Assembly: GCA_025922795.1 (NCBI GenBank)
Contig: JAICHC010000091.1
Location: 1-8,250, forward strand
Reading direction: 5' to 3'
DNA from: Candidatus Binatia bacterium
GTDB lineage: Bacteria; Desulfobacterota_B; Binatia; UBA9968
DNA: 8,250 nucleotides
Each line of letters begins with the position of its first letter. Position 1 is the first letter of the stretch. Shown here in pieces: positions 1 through 5,265 of this stretch. The notes below the pieces were generated by a model, which was not told where the DNA came from, made no database searches, and saw only the letters and a program-made list of their open reading frames with translations. The position numbers were made by a program, and so were the translations under genes.

Positions 1-217
1 GCTGAGTAAGCTCGCGATTGCCGCCGGTTACGACATAGGAAAGCGCGCCGCTCAAGGCCCCTACGCTGACCGTAATGGCTTTGATGGGCACAAACCAGAG
101 ATTTCCAACCGTCACGCCGGCTTTTTCGGTGAGATCCTCAGCCCTGAGTGGAGCGGCGCAAAGCGCAAACATTGTCCAGACCAGGGCGACCGCGACCGAT
201 TTAGCGGTGATTGTCAT
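1..217 (-). CDS. Exported protein of unknown function, N-terminal part only
   Basis: The first 72 codons of a minus-strand gene are present; the C-terminus lies beyond the window edge. The N-terminus is a clear Sec signal peptide: a lysine at residue 6, a hydrophobic core at about residues 8-22, and a probable signal-peptidase I site after LRA at residue 26, so the mature protein would begin EDLTEKAG. The visible mature part has a second hydrophobic, glycine/alanine-rich stretch (about 36-62, including GALSGALSYVVTGGN), which could be a membrane segment or a glycine-zipper. The ATG at 217-215 is preceded by AGAGGA (225-230) at 7 nt spacing, and this ribosome site lies inside the last codons of the upstream gene. 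Only 4 nt separate the two genes, so they are almost certainly co-transcribed and translationally coupled. I do not recognise the family with confidence. There is no lipobox cysteine. Confidence 0.8.
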   Translation of the reverse strand, partial: MTITAKSVAVALVWTMFALCAAPLRAEDLTEKAGVTVGNLWFVPIKAITVSVGALSGALSYVVTGGNRELTQ

Positions 218-221
218 CGCA

Positions 222-692
222 TCATCCTCTGAAGAAGAGTTTGGATCGAATGGCATCGACCCCGTGGGTCGGGTTCCAGTAGCGGCGCACGCCAAAATAA
301 TAACAGCAAGCTTCGTTATCGAGATCGTTGTTGAAACAGCGTAGCTGCCCGTCCTGAAAGCGCACGCGCGCCAGGCACGTCCCGCCCGGAACCGACGAGG
401 TCATGACTTCCATGACGACGCCGATGCCCCACTCGTCATAGCGTAGGTGATTGACTTCGTCGCCGACACGCAAGTAGAGCCTCTTGTCCTCGCCCAAAGA
501 CAAGGCGTGTTCGCTCCGCCGGTTAAAATGTTTCAATGTCAGGGTGACATCAGGATTGGACGGTTCGACCGGCCCGGTGCGGTTACGCTTGCGCGCTTCG
601 ATTGCCTCGCGCGAAGCACAGGAACGATCGCGCAGCGGCTCACCGCGCCTTCGTGAAGAATTACTTTTACCCACAACTCTTCCCTGATTCAC
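222..692 (-). CDS. DUF3553-like small protein, unknown function
   Basis: 156-residue protein. Residues 1-45 are basic and probably disordered (RRRGEPLRDR, EARKRNR). Residues 70-140 form a compact all-beta-looking domain with RLYLRVGDEVNHLRYDEWG (71-89), a PGGTCLARVRFQDG strand pair (102-115), and an unusual NNDLDNEACCYYFGVRRYW segment (121-139). The order 'V-G-D-x-V-x-H-x-x-[YF]-x-x-W/G-x-G-x-V' followed by 'V-R-F-x-D-G' resembles DUF3553 and other small SH3/Tudor-like barrels attached to nucleic-acid enzymes; this assignment is from memory and tentative. No signal peptide or membrane segment is seen, so it is probably cytoplasmic. The start is GTG at 692-690 with AAGGA 5 nt upstream; the promoter-like pair at 772-743 would leave a leader of about 45 nt. 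The gene ends 4 nt before the exported-protein gene, whose ribosome site it contains. The paired Cys129-Cys130 could bind a metal or form a disulfide, but no other cysteine pattern supports this. Confidence 0.85.
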   Translation of the reverse strand: MNQGRVVGKSNSSRRRGEPLRDRSCASREAIEARKRNRTGPVEPSNPDVTLTLKHFNRRSEHALSLGEDKRLYLRVGDEVNHLRYDEWGIGVVMEVMTSSVPGGTCLARVRFQDGQLRCFNNDLDNEACCYYFGVRRYWNPTHGVDAIRSKLFFRG

Positions 693-720
693 GTGTTCCT
701 TTGCGGTCTTCTTCCTTCCA

Positions 721-735
721 TGATCGCGATGATCA
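721..735. promoter_or_regulatory. 15-bp inverted repeat at the predicted transcription start
   Basis: TGATC-GCGAT-GATCA is a perfect 5-5-5 inverted repeat at the predicted +1 of the candidate promoter, and it contains the palindrome ATCGCGAT. This is a plausible operator position, because a bound repressor would block initiation. The arms are short, so chance is not excluded. Confidence 0.25.
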
Positions 736-742
736 CGAAGAC

Positions 743-772
743 ATAATCACCGAAATCGACTTCAATAGTCAA
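743..772 (-). promoter_or_regulatory. Candidate sigma-70 promoter for the DUF3553-like/exported-protein unit
   Basis: On the minus strand, TTGACT (772-767; 5 of 6 to the -35 consensus) is followed after 18 nt by GATTAT (748-743; 4 of 6 to TATAAT). Transcription would start near 736, about 45 nt before the GTG at 692. The position in an otherwise empty 219-bp gap supports it, but such matches also arise by chance. Confidence 0.4.
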
Positions 773-794
773 GGTCTCCCAGAGTCATTTGCGA

Positions 795-823
795 GATCCA
801 ACAAAAAAATATTCGATCCAACA
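795..823. repeat. Two 9-bp direct repeats spaced 20 bp apart
   Basis: GATCCAACA occurs at 795-803 and again at 815-823 (TGTTGGATC on the minus strand), a 20-bp period of about two helical turns separated by an A/T-rich stretch. Both copies lie 23-51 bp upstream of the candidate -35 at 772-767, the usual place for activator or response-regulator half-sites. The rest of the 693-911 gap shows no gene that I can support and no convincing terminator for the hydrolase gene. Confidence 0.4.
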
Positions 824-911
824 GTTCGTGGTTTGAATCGGCCGAGGGTTATGAATTCTCCGTCTCGGAAGATTTCTCGCTTCGCGCGATCGGCAGGGCA
901 ACAATCGATAA

Positions 912-1784
912 TCAGCGTTGCACAAAAGCGCTGACGGCATCCGCCAATTGCTCGGGGTGGTCCTGATGGATCATGTGCCCAGCGCGAGCGATGGTCGTGC
1001 GTTGGCAGTTCGGTATGGCATCGTAACGCGCCTGTTTGTCGGTCCGGCGCGTTTGGCGGCTCTCTGCGCCATCGACGATCAGCACAGGACAAGTGATCCG
1101 GCGCAAAAATTCCACAGCCTGCCCGGTGTAAAAGGGCTGTGGTGCGACGGTGCGGTGCAGCGGATCGAATTTCCAAACCCACTTGCCGCGTTCGTTCCGC
1201 TTCATGCCCGCGCGAGCCAGCTCGACAGCAAACTCTTTTTTGAGACGCGGATTGGTCTGGCGTAATTGGTCGGCGCCGGCGTCCAAGCTCGTATACTCGC
1301 GAAAGTGGCGGCGCCCCCGCTCATGCACCTCGCCGATCCAGCGCGCCATTTTGGGCGGCGCATCAGCGAACTCCAGGCCGACGGGTCCGACACCTTCGAT
1401 CAGCACGAGATTGGCGACTCGCTCTGGAAACGTGCCGGAGTACAAAAATGAAATCGTACCGCCCATGGAATGGCCGATGAGATTGAAACGGGTGGAGCCG
1501 AGCGCTTTCACGACGCAATCGAGGTCGAAAACATAATCGGGAAAGTGATAGTAACCGCCCGCGCCCACCCAGCCGCTGTCGCCGTGGCCGCGGCAATCGG
1601 GCGCGACGATCCAAAGCGGCCGTTGTTTCCTCCGTAGCAGCGCCGCGACGAAGGCTTTCCAGCTGTAGGCGAAATCAAGGTAGCCGTGAACGAGCACCAG
1701 CGGTTGTCCGTCGGGCTCGCCCCACTCGAGATAGTGAATCGGCAAGCCTTGTGCGTCGATGAATTTTGCCCGGGGTTCCGACAT
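912..1784 (-). CDS. Alpha/beta-hydrolase-fold enzyme (SERHL/esterase-like)
   Basis: A 290-residue soluble hydrolase with the full alpha/beta-hydrolase signature. The oxyanion-hole strand is VLVHGYLDFAYSW (30-42), followed by APDCRGHGDSGW (61-72). The nucleophile elbow is GHSMGG (104-109) with Ser106. The post-beta-7 acid region is PVLIVDGAES (233-242), with Glu241 the likeliest acid and Asp238 an alternative. The catalytic His is His270 in RAGHMIHQDHPEQ. Length and motif order fit serine-hydrolase-like proteins and epoxide-hydrolase/esterase relatives, and the small cap is inserted at about residues 140-220. The substrate cannot be read from sequence; the region between nucleophile and acid is rich in Arg and Lys. 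There is no signal peptide, so it is cytoplasmic. The ATG at 1784 lies 14 nt after the stop of the JAB peptidase gene, with no good Shine-Dalgarno, so translation may rely on coupling to that gene. Confidence 0.93.
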   Translation of the reverse strand: MSEPRAKFIDAQGLPIHYLEWGEPDGQPLVLVHGYLDFAYSWKAFVAALLRRKQRPLWIVAPDCRGHGDSGWVGAGGYYHFPDYVFDLDCVVKALGSTRFNLIGHSMGGTISFLYSGTFPERVANLVLIEGVGPVGLEFADAPPKMARWIGEVHERGRRHFREYTSLDAGADQLRQTNPRLKKEFAVELARAGMKRNERGKWVWKFDPLHRTVAPQPFYTGQAVEFLRRITCPVLIVDGAESRQTRRTDKQARYDAIPNCQRTTIARAGHMIHQDHPEQLADAVSAFVQR

Positions 1785-1798
1785 GGAGCCGTGCTATC

Positions 1799-2272
1799 TC
1801 AACTCCGGTCGATCGGGACTTCGACGAAGTCGTTCTTGTCGCCGGACCAGGCAAACGCCCGAATCACCTTCACGGCTCGGTTATAAATAGAAATGACGAT
1901 TTGCGCTGCGTCGGGATAGGTCGGCTCGCCAAAAGGTCGAGCGAAGGCTTTGTCTTCGTCGGAAAAATAGGCGTCGTGATCGGGATGAGAGTGATAAAAG
2001 GCCTTGAGCTTATGTCCGCTCGCTTGGGCCTGCGCGAGGACGGACTCGAGCTCCAGAGGATCCATCGCGTAAGCGATCGCCGCGGTGCGCGGATAGGTCT
2101 GGGGATCGAGCGCATGGAGTTGGTTCTGAATGTTTTCCAGTGCATGCACGCGGTCGGAATCGCCCGTGGAAAGAATCACGCCGCAACATTCGTCGGGAAA
2201 CGCTTCCCGAGCGTGGCGGGAGATTTCGTTCCAGACATCTTGCGTCAGTGCAAAACTCGTGTGTTCGTCCAT
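1799..2272 (-). CDS. JAMM/MPN-domain zinc metallopeptidase (Prok-JAB, Mec-like)
   Basis: A 157-residue single-domain protein with a complete JAMM zinc-protease signature: Glu28 in FPDECCGVI, then His94-Ser95-His96 in FYHSHPDHD, followed after seven residues by Ser104 and then Asp107 (H-x-H-x7-S-x2-D). His94, His96 and Asp107 would hold the zinc and Glu28 activate water. Stand-alone bacterial proteins of this size include the CysO-cysteine peptidase Mec, which cuts the C-terminus of a ubiquitin-like sulfur carrier, so isopeptidase or sulfur-carrier processing is the best general guess. No ThiS/MoaD-like carrier, E1-like enzyme or cysteine synthase gene is visible in the window, so the partner is unknown. 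The sequence begins directly with the fold (SFALTQDVWNEISRHA). The start at 2272 lacks a clear ribosome site. The gene is followed after 14 nt by the alpha/beta-hydrolase gene. Confidence 0.93.
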   Translation of the reverse strand: MDEHTSFALTQDVWNEISRHAREAFPDECCGVILSTGDSDRVHALENIQNQLHALDPQTYPRTAAIAYAMDPLELESVLAQAQASGHKLKAFYHSHPDHDAYFSDEDKAFARPFGEPTYPDAAQIVISIYNRAVKVIRAFAWSGDKNDFVEVPIDRS

Positions 2273-2282
2273 GGCATTCGAG

Positions 2283-2312
2283 CGCTTGGTTTCTATCTAG
2301 CATAACCAAGCG
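2283..2312. promoter_or_regulatory. 9-bp perfect inverted repeat just upstream of the JAB gene
   Basis: CGCTTGGTT (2283-2291) and AACCAAGCG (2304-2312) form a perfect 9-bp inverted repeat around a 12-nt A/T-rich spacer. Its near edge is 10 nt upstream of the JAB start codon. In RNA it would be a hairpin next to the ribosome-binding region; in DNA it could be an operator. There is no T-run after it on either strand, so it does not look like a terminator. Confidence 0.4.
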
Positions 2313-2415
2313 GCGCATTGCCATTCGAACGGCGACGTGCAGCGAGCCCAATCAGAAAAAAAACCGGGCCGGCGAAAAAATTTACGCTGATGTGGGTGAC
2401 AGGATTCGGACCAAT

Positions 2416-3111
2416 TTAAAATATTGTCGTTGAATTTTTGTAATTCTGATACGTGTCCAGCACGAGGTCGGCAAACTGATCGGAGAACTCCACATTGTTC
2501 TCGATGCGGTTTTGTACTTCGCCCGGTCCGAGATTGTAGGCAATCAGCGCGAGGTTGATGTCTTGAAATCGTTTTCGCAGGCCGTGGAGATAAAAGGTTC
2601 CCAAGCGAATATTGTGCGACGGATCGTCCAGCCATTCGGGCCGAAAGTCCGCCGGGCGCAAGCCTCGTTCGCGATGCAGCGCCTCGGCAAGATACCGGCC
2701 GGTCTCGGGCATGATTTGCATGAGGCCGCGCGCGCCCATAGGCGAGACCGCCGCGTGGTGAAAATTACTCTCGGTCTGAATAAGCGCCAATATCAGGAGC
2801 GGATCGAGTTCGTGCCTCGAGCTCTCCTGCAGAATGACCTCCGAAATGTGCCATGCGTCCGTGTCGGCGATCTCCGGTCGGCGAGATTTAACGATGGAAA
2901 AAGCTTTGACGAGTTGTTGCCGCGGGCGCGGCCGTTCGACTGTCACAGCGGCATTGTCCTCTTCCGAATGGGCCGTCTTCTCGATCGGAACCGAGATCTG
3001 ATCGACGGACCATAACGCCGGAGTAAATAGCGCGACGAGAAGGAAGAGCTTCGTGCAGTTGGCGCCGCAGATTGAAGTACGAGCGAGCGTTTTTTTAAGA
3101 CGTGTCTCCAT
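2416..3111 (-). CDS. Membrane-anchored lytic transglycosylase, Slt family 1
   Basis: Murein-cleaving enzyme of 231 residues using the ATG at 3111. That ATG has AGGTG about 7 nt upstream and begins METRLKK directly before the membrane segment; a TTG start at 3195 would add 28 residues that look non-coding. Residues 21-34 (KLFLLVALFTPALW) form an uncleaved signal anchor or signal peptide with no lipobox cysteine, placing the catalytic part in the periplasm. A linker (about 38-80) precedes the SLT domain: LILALIQTESNFHHAAVSPM (105-124) contains catalytic Glu114, then GARGLMQIMPET (126-137), then LIAYNLGPG (189-197). These are the classic Slt70/MltC-type motifs I, II and III. The domain fills the rest of the protein, so it is a minimal enzyme without LysM or substrate-binding modules. 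It has its own candidate promoter and sits between ubiD and the JAB gene without obvious operon ties. Confidence 0.93.
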   Translation of the reverse strand: METRLKKTLARTSICGANCTKLFLLVALFTPALWSVDQISVPIEKTAHSEEDNAAVTVERPRPRQQLVKAFSIVKSRRPEIADTDAWHISEVILQESSRHELDPLLILALIQTESNFHHAAVSPMGARGLMQIMPETGRYLAEALHRERGLRPADFRPEWLDDPSHNIRLGTFYLHGLRKRFQDINLALIAYNLGPGEVQNRIENNVEFSDQFADLVLDTYQNYKNSTTIF

Positions 3112-3166
3112 ACTTTTCACCTGGATGAATGTCTTGGAATCGTCGGGCGGCTTGAAAACTTTAGCC

Positions 3167-3195
3167 TTGGTACCAGACACTCGGAATCTTGTCAA
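3167..3195 (-). promoter_or_regulatory. Candidate sigma-70 promoter for the lytic transglycosylase gene
   Basis: Perfect -35 TTGACA (3195-3190), 17 nt, then a weak -10 TACCAA (3172-3167; 3 of 6). A run of eight T on the minus strand (3213-3206) lies about 10 nt upstream of the -35, where an UP element would be. The start would be near 3160, leaving a leader of about 50 nt before the ATG at 3111. Confidence 0.4.
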
Positions 3196-3295
3196 CGAAA
3201 TCGTGAAAAAAAATCACAAGACCGCACGACTGAAGGGGACTTTGCGGCGAAGATTTGATTTTTTGCGCACTGGACGGCAAGGGGTCACGCGATTT

Positions 3296-3360
3296 CGGAA
3301 AACTCGTCGATATTTTCCGCGAGAAAGAGCGGAAGGAATGAACTGGATCATTCCCTCCGC
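3296..3360 (-). terminator. Tandem hairpins downstream of the UbiD-family gene
   Basis: A 13-bp stem (3329-3341 with 3348-3360, one G-U pair in the minus-strand RNA) closes a 6-nt loop and begins 25 nt after the decarboxylase stop. It is followed on the minus strand by the pyrimidine run TCTTTCTC. A second, 7-bp perfect stem (3296-3302 with 3313-3319, 10-nt loop) follows at once. The U-tract is imperfect, so termination may be partial, but stem length and position fit the 3' end of the decarboxylase transcript. Confidence 0.6.
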
Positions 3361-3385
3361 GACTCTCAACTTTTACAAATCGGGA

Positions 3386-4957
3386 TTAGCGACCGGTGCG
3401 AGAGAGAGAGAGCACCCAACCATGCATGCGGCTTTTGGCGTTTTGAATGTCTTTGTCAGTGAACCATTTTTTGAGATCGATCTTATCGACCGGATAGACC
3501 GGACGCATGAAATCGTTCTCGTAACCGAACGGAACCGTAGCATCGATGCCCATGCCGCCTTCGAAATTGGTGTTCGAAGCGGTCCATTCGCGCTCGCCGG
3601 CGGTCATGCGTTCGGCGGGCATGAACGTCTGGCCGCGGCCGCCCGGCAACGGATTGATGATATCGGTCTTTGGATTGACCCGAGTGGTGAGATTCCAAAT
3701 GATGTCGTCCATGTCATACGGATCGGTGTCTTCGCTGACCGCGATGACGAGGCGCGAGCCTTGCGAGGTCGCAAGAATCGCGGCCATGAAGTTGCGCTGC
3801 CACCCTTCTTCGATGCGATTGCGTTTCTTGACCTGGATGATCGCGCCGCCCCAGTCAGTCATGCAGTAAGGGATGTTGACGTCCATGATCAATCCCGGCT
3901 GCATTCGTTCGCACAGCTCGAACATCGCGGCTTCGCGCACGGTGGTATCGATGTTGTGATCGTCGAGAGTGTGAACGCCGAGCGGAAAGATGATCGGCTT
4001 GCTGTCGCGCTTGCGCGTCGTGACAGCGGTGACGTGGAAGGTGGGCGCCTTGTAGGCTTTGCCCATGTAGCCGGCCCACTCCGGATGGAAATGGAAGCGG
4101 CCTTGAACGCCGGCCTTTTCCGATTCAGCCGTCTCAAAACGGCGATCGCGCGGATTGACATACCCTTCCAAAACAACTTCGGCATCGGCCAACGCCATGG
4201 CGTCGACCGTGCGCGCTTTGACCAAACGCATGGGCGCGCCCTGCACCGCGCCGGCCATGCCGACTTCATCGCAGCCTTGCGGCAGGATGACATAGTCGAA
4301 ACCGGCGCCGGCCAGCAGGGATCCCGCCGGCGGCAAGCCGAAATTCATCGTGATCGGAACCATCTTGTTGTCTTTGTAATATTTGCTCACCACCTGCCAC
4401 ATGTGCGAGCCGGGCGAAATCTGGAATGTGCCGACGTTGCCCCAGCGGAAATTCATGCGATTATAGCCGAGGTCGGTGCCGCCGTTGAAATATTCGCCGG
4501 AAATGAGCCGGTTGCCCGAGCCGACGGTCAACTCAGGTTCGATATCGGTATGGCGGATCGGGATCACGAATTCGCTGGCTTCCGCCGGCTTTTCGTAGAC
4601 TTCCTCTTGTACGGGGGCGCTTTTCTGATCGATCACGATTGGCGGAATCGGATGGGTAATGGCGTAGGCGAGTTTTCTCGTGCGGTCGGCATGATCTTTC
4701 CAACCGAACATCTTGTTGATGACGTCCATGTCGCCAAACAAGTTGGTGATCGCGCGATGATGCGGCTTGCCCTTGATGTTGTTGAACAGGATCGGACAGC
4801 CGCCGTCCAGACGCTTTTGGATCCCGGTGATTTCCAGGTCGGGGTCAACTTCTTTATCGGTGATCAGAATGTCCCCTTCCTTTTTCATCCATTCGATCGC
4901 GCCGCGCAGGTCTTTAACCTCATCCGGCGCCGCGCCATCTCGCTTCGCATTTGCCAT
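3386..4957 (-). CDS. UbiD-family prFMN-type decarboxylase, divergent
   Basis: A 523-residue cytoplasmic protein of the UbiD superfamily, whose members (de)carboxylate aromatic or unsaturated acids or their CoA esters with prenylated FMN made by UbiX. Visible family features: FNNIKG (58-63), RWGNVGTF (171-178), SHMWQVVSKYYKDNK (184-198), GAGFDYVILPQG and CDEVGMAGAVQG (217-240), ADAEVVLEGYVNP (257-269), and VSEDTDPYDMDDIIWNLTTR (407-426). By comparison with Fdc1 from memory, Asn174, His185 and Glu231 match the metal/prFMN-phosphate ligands, but the pocket arginine position holds Gln179 and the loop before His185 is short. The usual EGPFGE-like motif is also altered (GVQGRFHFHPEW, 283-294). The start is secure: ATG at 4957 has GGAGG 6 nt upstream. 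Length fits large UbiD clades (benzene or phthaloyl-CoA type) rather than UbiD proper, but the substrate is not deducible. No ubiX is in the window. The C-terminal codons include a short (GA)n run. Confidence 0.92.
   Translation of the reverse strand: MANAKRDGAAPDEVKDLRGAIEWMKKEGDILITDKEVDPDLEITGIQKRLDGGCPILFNNIKGKPHHRAITNLFGDMDVINKMFGWKDHADRTRKLAYAITHPIPPIVIDQKSAPVQEEVYEKPAEASEFVIPIRHTDIEPELTVGSGNRLISGEYFNGGTDLGYNRMNFRWGNVGTFQISPGSHMWQVVSKYYKDNKMVPITMNFGLPPAGSLLAGAGFDYVILPQGCDEVGMAGAVQGAPMRLVKARTVDAMALADAEVVLEGYVNPRDRRFETAESEKAGVQGRFHFHPEWAGYMGKAYKAPTFHVTAVTTRKRDSKPIIFPLGVHTLDDHNIDTTVREAAMFELCERMQPGLIMDVNIPYCMTDWGGAIIQVKKRNRIEEGWQRNFMAAILATSQGSRLVIAVSEDTDPYDMDDIIWNLTTRVNPKTDIINPLPGGRGQTFMPAERMTAGEREWTASNTNFEGGMGIDATVPFGYENDFMRPVYPVDKIDLKKWFTDKDIQNAKSRMHGWVLSLSRTGR
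3400..3412. repeat. Short GA dinucleotide repeat inside the end of the decarboxylase gene
   Basis: Thirteen bases of alternating G and A (CT on the coding strand) encode the LSLS near the C-terminus of the UbiD-family protein. A slip here would only change the last few residues and the stop, so it is unlikely to switch the gene. Confidence 0.7.
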
Positions 4958-5124
4958 TGCGTCCCTCCAGGATAAATTTACGTCGTCGACTCAGATTCAC
5001 AGGGTTCGTACGAATCACTTCAGTAAAGCGCTGTCTTGCACGAAAAAACATGAATTCTTTGGACCCGCCGGATAATGATCAGGGAGAGAATTCTCAGATT
5101 TAGGATGCCTGGACGGTTTTAACG

Positions 5125-5151
5125 CTTATACGACATTTTTAATGAAGTCAA
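5125..5151 (-). promoter_or_regulatory. Weak candidate promoter for the UbiD-family gene
   Basis: On the minus strand TTGACT (5151-5146) and TATAAG (5130-5125) are each 5 of 6 to consensus, but the 15-nt spacing is short for sigma-70. It would give a long leader of about 160 nt before the ATG at 4957. A different promoter closer to the gene is possible. Confidence 0.25.
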
Positions 5152-5200
5152 CGAACGCTCCATCGAGTTCGTCCGTCATTGCGTCGCCGCCAACCCGCGC

Positions 5201-5229
5201 TTTACAGTTAACATAGGGCTTGCTATCAC
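5201..5229 (+). promoter_or_regulatory. Candidate sigma-70 promoter with extended -10 for the fusion gene
   Basis: TTTACA (5201-5206; 5 of 6), a 17-nt spacer, then TATCAC (5224-5229; 4 of 6) preceded by TGC, giving an extended -10 (TGnTATCAC). Transcription would begin near 5236, about 30 nt before the ATG at 5266 and its GGGAG ribosome site. Spacing and position are both good. Confidence 0.5.
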
Positions 5230-5265
5230 TACTTGGATTTATTGTTCCTGAGTCCGGGAGAACTT

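Larger units (their letters stand above)
4958..5265. other. Divergent intergenic region between the decarboxylase and the fusion gene
   Basis: This 308-bp gap holds both genes' 5' signals and no coding region that I can support. It contains the ribosome site of the decarboxylase (GGAGG at 4964-4968, minus) and of the fusion gene (GGGAG at 5256-5260, plus, 5 nt from the ATG), plus two 10-bp palindromes: TTCGTACGAA (5005-5014) and GAGAATTCTC (5086-5095). The first lies about 50 bp upstream of the decarboxylase start, with GATTC (4994-4998) and GAATC (5012-5016) arms around it, and could be an operator. No tRNA or riboswitch fold is recognised. Confidence 0.5.

Noticed and set aside
689..772. 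A 27-codon minus-strand small frame from a TTG at 772, stop overlapping the GTG start of the DUF3553-like gene
   Set aside because: A GGGAG lies upstream and the stop overlaps the next start, which is suggestive. However, it coincides exactly with the better promoter match (its TTGACT is the -35), and a frame of this length is expected by chance.
1766..2305. A 179-codon plus-strand frame over the JAB gene
   Set aside because: It is antisense to a protein with a complete JAMM motif and has no domain of its own.
2340..2385. Possible terminator (GCCGGCCCGG followed by a T-run on the minus strand) after the transglycosylase gene
   Set aside because: The GC part cannot form a stem with a loop of useful size, so only the T-run remains. 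I could not support a terminator call.
3112..3195. 28-residue N-terminal extension of the lytic transglycosylase from a TTG at 3195
   Set aside because: The ATG at 3111 has a good ribosome site and begins directly before the membrane anchor. The TTG itself belongs to the TTGACA -35 element of the candidate promoter.
3400..3412. GA repeat as a phase-variation switch
   Set aside because: It is short and lies in the last dozen codons of the gene, so slippage would hardly affect function.
3053..4975. A 640-codon plus-strand open frame covering the whole UbiD-family gene
   Set aside because: It is the antisense frame of a well-supported gene with clear family motifs and a strong ribosome site. 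Its translation has no recognisable domain and an improbable composition rich in Arg, His, Asp and Val, typical of a reverse-complement shadow of a high-GC gene.
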